This document shows, one piece after another, positions 59,914-64,000 of a stretch of DNA of 64,000 nt. The translations under genes and the position numbers were made by a program. The notes under the pieces are model-generated. The model saw only the letters and a program-made list of their open reading frames with translations. It did no database searches and was not told the DNA's origin. The stretch is from assembly GCA_023384355.1 (NCBI GenBank), contig JAHDWL010000013.1:1-64000 (forward strand), written 5' to 3'. The stretch is from Anaerolineae bacterium (lineage in GTDB: Bacteria > Chloroflexota > Anaerolineae > Promineifilales > Promineifilaceae). Numbering within the stretch: position 1 is the first letter of the stretch; every line of letters starts with the position of its first letter.

Positions 59914-60533
59914 AGATCAGTGGGCAACAAACTTTTTCTGCCGGCAGTGAAATCATCTGGTCGCTTCTACATGATCCACTGATTTTGCCGAAAATTATAC
60001 CCGGTTGCAGATTCGTCATTCCCGCCGGGCCTGATGAGTACCGTTTGGCGGCTGATGTACGCATCGGTCAACACCTGGAGCCACTCGAAGGGAGTCTGCG
60101 CTTCGAAAAAATCGTTCCCTATCGAAATTACAGCTTTATTGCCGAAGGCAGCAACCCGGACGGTACAGTGAGTTGTCGTGGCGACATCGTCTTGGAAGAC
60201 AGTGGACCGGCTCTCGCCCTTTTGACTTACGTGATCGACGTGGAGACCAACGGTCGCCCGGCAGCAATCACTGATCGGATGATGCAGACGACGACACGCT
60301 CCTTCATTCGTCGCAGCTTTGAAGCGCTGGAGCATCAGGTTGCCGTTCGCACCCGCGTGTATACGACGACGGTCGTGCCCGGCAGGGAAAGCGATCACCA
60401 GCCATATCTCCCCATGACCCCCGACCGATCTGACATACGACGCCGACTATTAATCGTTATGATGGCCACTTTGGTTATCTTGCTCGTAGGGCAACGTGTT
60501 GGCAGAGGTCGGGGTGAGTCGGCGAATGATTGA
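59910..60533 (+). CDS. CoxG-like SRPBCC protein with C-terminal membrane anchor
   Basis: A 207-residue protein started by GTG at 59910 within the ATGA-like overlap GTGA. MKISGQQTFSAGSEIIWSLL and PLILPKIIPGCRFVI are typical of the CoxG (carbon monoxide dehydrogenase subunit G) branch of SRPBCC proteins, which tether complexes to the membrane. A span near the end (LLIVMMATLVILLVGQ) supports such tethering. No CO dehydrogenase is present, so the partner is unknown; the PHA neighbours are an alternative context. Confidence 0.78.
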   Translation: MKISGQQTFSAGSEIIWSLLHDPLILPKIIPGCRFVIPAGPDEYRLAADVRIGQHLEPLEGSLRFEKIVPYRNYSFIAEGSNPDGTVSCRGDIVLEDSGPALALLTYVIDVETNGRPAAITDRMMQTTTRSFIRRSFEALEHQVAVRTRVYTTTVVPGRESDHQPYLPMTPDRSDIRRRLLIVMMATLVILLVGQRVGRGRGESAND

Positions 60534-60581
60534 TGGCAATCCAGATAAAACTATTGCGCGTGGCACTCTCCTGAATCGCCT

Positions 60582-61463
60582 GTGAACGACGTCGGCCTTA
60601 AATCCGCAACGCCCCAGGGGGCCAATGCGGGACACAATCCGTCACCGTGGGGGCCGCTGGGAATACTTGACTCAGGTGTAGGAGGCCTCTCCGTCCTCAG
60701 ACACCTGCGAAAGTGTTTGCCCGCCGAGAATATGCTTTATTTCGCCGACCAGGCACACATCCCCTATGGCCCTCGTTCTGCAGCGGAAATCCTGTCGTTT
60801 ACGGCCGAAATCACTCGTTTTTTACTGCGGCACGGTGCAAAACTAATCGTCGTAGCCTGCAATACAGCGACTGCCGCTGCACTCGACGATTTGCGCGCGA
60901 TGTTCCCCGGCGTCCCGTTTGTGGGCATGGAGCCGGCCGTCAAACCAGCGGCCATAGCCACCCGGACGGGCAAGGTCGGGGTGCTTGCGACTCCCAGCAC
61001 GCTCAACAGCCATCGCTATGCCGGGCTGATGGCCCGCTTCGCAGGCGGGATACAGGTCTATGAGAATCCCTGTATCGGCCTGGTGCAATTAATCGAGGCC
61101 GGCGCGCTGGTCGCGCCGGAAACGCGAGAGTTGCTGCGCGGTGTGGTTGAACCGATGCTGACTGATGGCGTCGATACGCTGGTCTTGGGGTGTACCCATT
61201 ATCCGTTTATCCAGCCCTTGCTGGAGGAGATTGTTGGTGGAAACGTCACCATCATCGATCCCGCCCCGGCTGTTGCCCGCCACACCCGATTTGTGCTACA
61301 ACAACGTGGGCTGATTATCCTGGACGAACAAACTGGCTCGCTACGCTGTTTCACCAGTGGCGACCCGCGACGGCTTGAGTTTCTTTCGGCCCTCGCCCTG
61401 GGTGAAGATTGTCCGGCCGAACAAGTGCACTGGCGGGAAGGTGAACTTACCGACATGCCTTGA
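60582..61463 (+). CDS. murI: Glutamate racemase
   Basis: The cofactor-independent enzyme that makes D-glutamate for peptidoglycan, 293 residues. GTG at 60582 is the likely start; the family core opens PLGILDSGVGGLSVLRHL (catalytic Asp region) and FADQAHIPYG. Both catalytic cysteines are present, in VVACNTATAAALDDL and VLGCTHYPFIQPLLEE. The N-terminal 20 residues before the core are not conserved, so a later start is possible. It ends four bases into the next possible start. Confidence 0.95.
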   Translation: MNDVGLKSATPQGANAGHNPSPWGPLGILDSGVGGLSVLRHLRKCLPAENMLYFADQAHIPYGPRSAAEILSFTAEITRFLLRHGAKLIVVACNTATAAALDDLRAMFPGVPFVGMEPAVKPAAIATRTGKVGVLATPSTLNSHRYAGLMARFAGGIQVYENPCIGLVQLIEAGALVAPETRELLRGVVEPMLTDGVDTLVLGCTHYPFIQPLLEEIVGGNVTIIDPAPAVARHTRFVLQQRGLIILDEQTGSLRCFTSGDPRRLEFLSALALGEDCPAEQVHWREGELTDMP

Positions 61464-61489
61464 AGTTGCTTGCCCAGACGCAACACAAG

Positions 61490-61915
61490 ATGAGACGACG
61501 CAACCCCGCCCGCTGGCGAGCCATCGAAGCGCGATTGAGCCGCGAGAGTACCATCTGGCTGGCCACAGTACGTGGTGACGGCCGCCCCCATCTTGCCCCT
61601 TTGTGGTATATCTGGCTGGATGAGAAGATCTACATCTGCACCGGCAGCGAATCCCAAAAATACGTCAATATGTTCAATAACCAGAACGTTGCCCTGTCCC
61701 TGGCAGACACGGCCAACGTTCTGATCATCGAGGGAGAGGCTCATTCCTCTCCTCGGTCGAGCATCGAACCGCTGGCTGAACATTTTTATAACAAATACGA
61801 GTGGGATTTTCGCTTTGACGAGAGTGCCGATTGGCGGTTGATCGAGATAACGCCTTTCAAGATCATTGCCTGGGGTGATGGTTACGACTCACAGGAGGGG
61901 ATTCGCGTATTGTAG
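61490..61915 (+). CDS. PPOX-fold flavin/F420-type protein
   Basis: A 141-residue split-barrel protein of the pyridoxamine-phosphate-oxidase-like superfamily. Landmarks are STIWLATVRGDGRPHLAPLW near the start and IYICTGSESQKYVNMFNN, where FMN or F420 phosphate is normally held; the end ITPFKIIAWGDGY is also typical. ATG at 61490 fits the fold. TTG at 61460, overlapping murI, would add ten residues and cannot be excluded. Reaction unknown; family members reduce or bind haem, biliverdin or F420-dependent substrates. Confidence 0.8.
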   Translation: MRRRNPARWRAIEARLSRESTIWLATVRGDGRPHLAPLWYIWLDEKIYICTGSESQKYVNMFNNQNVALSLADTANVLIIEGEAHSSPRSSIEPLAEHFYNKYEWDFRFDESADWRLIEITPFKIIAWGDGYDSQEGIRVL

Positions 61916-61971
61916 ACAGGTGGCCGATATGCCAATCGAGGATTCCCAAAATTCTTCCGGCCGTGTCTTAT

Positions 61972-61998
61972 GTGAATCCTATCATTCACTGCTACACT
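61972..61998 (+). promoter_or_regulatory. Extended -10 promoter overlapped by an inverted repeat, upstream of clpC
   Basis: TGCTACACT (61990-61998) is an extended -10 element. GTGAAT and ATTCAC (61972-61989) form a perfect inverted repeat with a 6-base spacer that ends directly before it. A repressor bound there would block RNA polymerase. It does not match CtsR or CIRCE operators. Confidence 0.4.
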
Positions 61999-62009
61999 AC
62001 TAATTTGGT

Positions 62010-62036
62010 GGGGTATTATTACGATTGCCGTACCCC
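62010..62036 (+). other. Inverted repeat in the clpC leader
   Basis: GGGGTA (62010-62015) and TACCCC (62031-62036) flank 15 bases. It lies between the proposed promoter and the micro-ORF. Confidence 0.35.
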
Positions 62037-62063
62037 CCTAATCAGACAGATTTATTGAGGAAT

Positions 62064-62156
62064 ATGGATAATAGCAATCATCGCAAGTTACGACGATTCT
62101 TCCAGAATCCTGTGCGGTGCGAAACCTGTGAGCATATCCTCGAGGACAATAGATAG
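62064..62156 (+). CDS. 30-codon CxxC micro-ORF abutting clpC
   Basis: An open frame of 30 codons with GAGG four to five bases before its ATG. The peptide opens MDNSNHRKLRRFFQ and contains VRCETCEHILED, a CxxC pair at residues 19 and 22. Its TAG stop touches the clpC ATG (TAGATG), so ribosomes could pass directly on. It might be a leader peptide or a very short zinc-binding partner; McsA in Firmicutes clpC operons also carries CxxC pairs, but homology is not claimed. Confidence 0.45.
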   Translation: MDNSNHRKLRRFFQNPVRCETCEHILEDNR

Positions 62157-64000
62157 ATGCGATTTGATCGTTTTACGGAACGGGCGCAAGACGCGGCCAC
62201 ACGGGCATATGAGATCGTGCGCCGCTACGGCCATACCCAGGTTGACACTGAACACGTCTTCCTGGCTTTGCTGGAACAGCAGGACGGGGCCGTTCCCCAG
62301 ATTTTGACCGCTCTCAACGTTGAGAGCACCGCATTGATAGACCGCCTGGACGCTGAATTGCGGGCCAGCCCCAAGGTGTCGGTCTACGGCGGTGGTGTGG
62401 GACAGGTGTTTTACACCCCTCGCATCCGCACGGTTCTGGAACTTTCCCAGGGGGAAGCCAACCGCCTGAAAGATGAATTTATCTCCACAGAGCATATCTT
62501 CCTGGCAATCCTCAGCGAGCGGAATACGGCCTCGGCACGGATTGTGCAGGAAAACGGCATCACCCGCGAGCGCGTGCTGGAAGCCATCAAGGACATTCGT
62601 GGCGGTCAGCGTGTCACCAACAGACAGGCAGAGAGCCGCTATCGGACGCTAGAGAAATACAGTAGCGACCTGACCCAGATGGCTCGTGACGGTCGCCTGG
62701 ACCCCGTCATCGGTCGGGATGCCGAGATTTTGCGCGTCATCCAGGTTCTCAGCCGCCGCACCAAGAATAATCCAGTTCTCATCGGTGAGGCGGGTGTTGG
62801 CAAGACAGCTATCGTCGAGGGTCTGGCGCAAAAGATTATCGTTAGCGATGTGCCCGAGAATCTGCTTAACAAGCGCGTCGTGTCTCTGGACCTCGGCGCG
62901 ATGATCGCCGGCAGTCGGTTCCGGGGAGAGTTTGAGGAACGTCTGAAGGCGGCCATGGAAGAAATCCAGCGCGCTCAGGGCGAGATCATCCTGTTCATCG
63001 ACGAGCTGCACACAGTCGTCGGTGCGGGTTCAGCTCAGGGCGCGATGGATGCCAGCAACATGTTGAAGCCCGCGCTGGCCCGCGGTGAATTGCAGTGCGT
63101 CGGCGCGACCACGCTGGATGAGTACCGGCAATTCATCGAGCGCGATGCCGCACTCGAGCGTCGTTTCGCACCTGTTTTTGTCGACGAGCCATCGCCTGAA
63201 GAAACCATCGAGATGCTCCAGGGTTTGCGCGAGCGATATGAGACGCATCACAGCGTCAAATTCTCGGATGCGGCAATCGTCGCTGCCGTCAAGCTTTCCT
63301 CGCGCTATGTGACCGATCGCCGCCTGCCGGACAAGGCTATCGACCTGATGGATGAGGCTGCGGCCAAGTTGCGCGTGGCTCTGCATACGCTGCCACCAGA
63401 ATTGAAGAAGTTGAAGACGGAGATCGACCAGTTGCTGGCGGGCGAGGAAGAGGCCAGTGCGGCCCGCGACTATGAAAAAGCGCAGGTCAGCAAGGCGGAT
63501 CGACTGCGGCTGGAATCCGAGTTCAACGAACTGCGCGACGCCTGGCGAGGCGAGCAACGGCTCGATGAGATTGTCGATGAGGAAGATGTCGCCGAGGTGA
63601 TCTCCTCGTGGACGGGCATCCCCATCTCGCAAATGATGGAGACAGAAGCCTTCAAGCTGTTGAACATGGAAGAGCGCCTGCACGAACGGATAGTCGGCCA
63701 GGAGCGGGCAATCGCCGCGCTCTCAGATGCTATCCGTCGCAGTCGTTCGGGTCTGAGCGACCCGCGAAGGCATATCGGTTCGTTTATCTTCCTGGGCAGT
63801 TCCGGCGTCGGCAAAACGGAGCTGGCAAAGGCGCTGGCCGAGTTTCTCTTTGACGACGAGGACGCGCTGATCCGCGTGGATATGAGCGAGTATCGCGAGC
63901 AACACACGGTCAGCCGCTTGTTCGGTGCGCCTCCCGGTTATGTGGGTTATGAACAGGGTGGCCAACTCACCGAGCAAATTCGTCGTCGGCCGTATTCGTT
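62157..64000 (+). CDS. clpC: ATP-dependent Clp protease ATP-binding subunit ClpC (5' part)
   Basis: A Hsp100 unfoldase that feeds proteins to ClpP; the first 614 residues are present and the window cuts the gene. ATG at 62157 is the earliest possible start because TAG precedes it. The N-domain has two Clp_N repeats ([19 protein letters not shown] and [16 protein letters not shown]). The first ATPase has [13 protein letters not shown] and [14 protein letters not shown] short middle domain carrying a UVR-like segment ([12 protein letters not shown]) marks ClpC rather than ClpB. The second ATPase begins with [18 protein letters not shown] and [13 protein letters not shown]. Confidence 0.96.
   Translation, partial: MRFDRFTERAQDAATRAYEIVRRYGHTQVDTEHVFLALLEQQDGAVPQILTALNVESTALIDRLDAELRASPKVSVYGGGVGQVFYTPRIRTVLELSQGEANRLKDEFISTEHIFLAILSERNTASARIVQENGITRERVLEAIKDIRGGQRVTNRQAESRYRTLEKYSSDLTQMARDGRLDPVIGRDAEILRVIQVLSRRTKNNPVLIGEAGVGKTAIVEGLAQKIIVSDVPENLLNKRVVSLDLGAMIAGSRFRGEFEERLKAAMEEIQRAQGEIILFIDELHTVVGAGSAQGAMDASNMLKPALARGELQCVGATTLDEYRQFIERDAALERRFAPVFVDEPSPEETIEMLQGLRERYETHHSVKFSDAAIVAAVKLSSRYVTDRRLPDKAIDLMDEAAAKLRVALHTLPPELKKLKTEIDQLLAGEEEASAARDYEKAQVSKADRLRLESEFNELRDAWRGEQRLDEIVDEEDVAEVISSWTGIPISQMMETEAFKLLNMEERLHERIVGQERAIAALSDAIRRSRSGLSDPRRHIGSFIFLGSSGVGKTELAKALAEFLFDDEDALIRVDMSEYREQHTVSRLFGAPPGYVGYEQGGQLTEQIRRRPYS

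Overview
The window is GC-rich, densely packed bacterial chromosome. A Chloroflexota bacterium (Anaerolineae-like filament former) fits best. This is inferred from protein style: lipoproteins with Thr/Pro/Ala linkers, a LytR-CpsA-Psr protein beside a Wzm-type exporter, NPIGWL-type sensor kinases, an UMF1/Atg22-like transporter, ClpC and a PhaR/phasin pair. No rRNA, tRNA, CRISPR array, transposase or prophage gene was seen.

Layout. (1) 56-15221: a plus-strand surface-glycan locus with a secreted GHL10-like glycosidase, six GT4-type glycosyltransferases, a GT-C-like membrane protein, two small helical proteins, a Wzm-like ABC permease with no ATPase beside it, and an LCP ligase. A helical module recurs in three of these proteins. 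(2) 15222-20036: an MFS transporter behind a strong terminator, a terpene-cyclase-fold protein, and a minus-strand HisKA_2 kinase with an ANTAR response regulator (EutW/EutV-like). (3) 20037-27548: a GT2, two large membrane proteins (PMT-like and YfhO-like), YitT and an M28 peptidase lipoprotein. (4) 27550-33778, minus strand: CapA and VanY lipoproteins, a zinc-ribbon membrane protein, a hydantoinase-B subunit carrying an in-frame repeat insertion, and a phosphoribosyltransferase. (5) 33885-37070: quinone oxidoreductase, glutaredoxin-like protein, and proS with a near-leaderless promoter. (6) 37276-47372: small membrane proteins, an Asp-box propeller, two paralogous diheme cytochromes, a NarL-type two-component system and adenine deaminase. 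(7) 47456-52482: an AT-richer DUF4258/YgiT toxin-antitoxin-like pair, an SDR, a HemW-like radical SAM protein, a stand-alone B12-binding protein and a SEC-C protein. (8) 52488-56917: aroA, rsmI, then a 250-bp repeat block, then rlmH, a TPR protein and a degenerate channel-like protein on the minus strand. (9) 57037-60533: an enoyl-CoA hydratase-like protein and a PHA-granule module (phasin, PhaR-like regulator, two SRPBCC proteins). (10) 60582-64000: murI, a PPOX-fold protein, a 30-codon CxxC micro-ORF abutting clpC, and clpC cut by the window end.

The most unusual signal is a mosaic repeat made of CAGT-N3/4 units facing ACTG units. It occurs as two full clusters 22 kb apart that share an exact 15-mer. 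One copy is translated in frame inside the hydantoinase gene. The other fills the gap between convergent rsmI and rlmH and supplies the rsmI stop codon. Other leads are the shared helical module of the glycan locus, the PhaR/phasin shared domain, the clpC leader, a cytochrome with a CX4CH haem motif, and the possible leaderless proS transcript.
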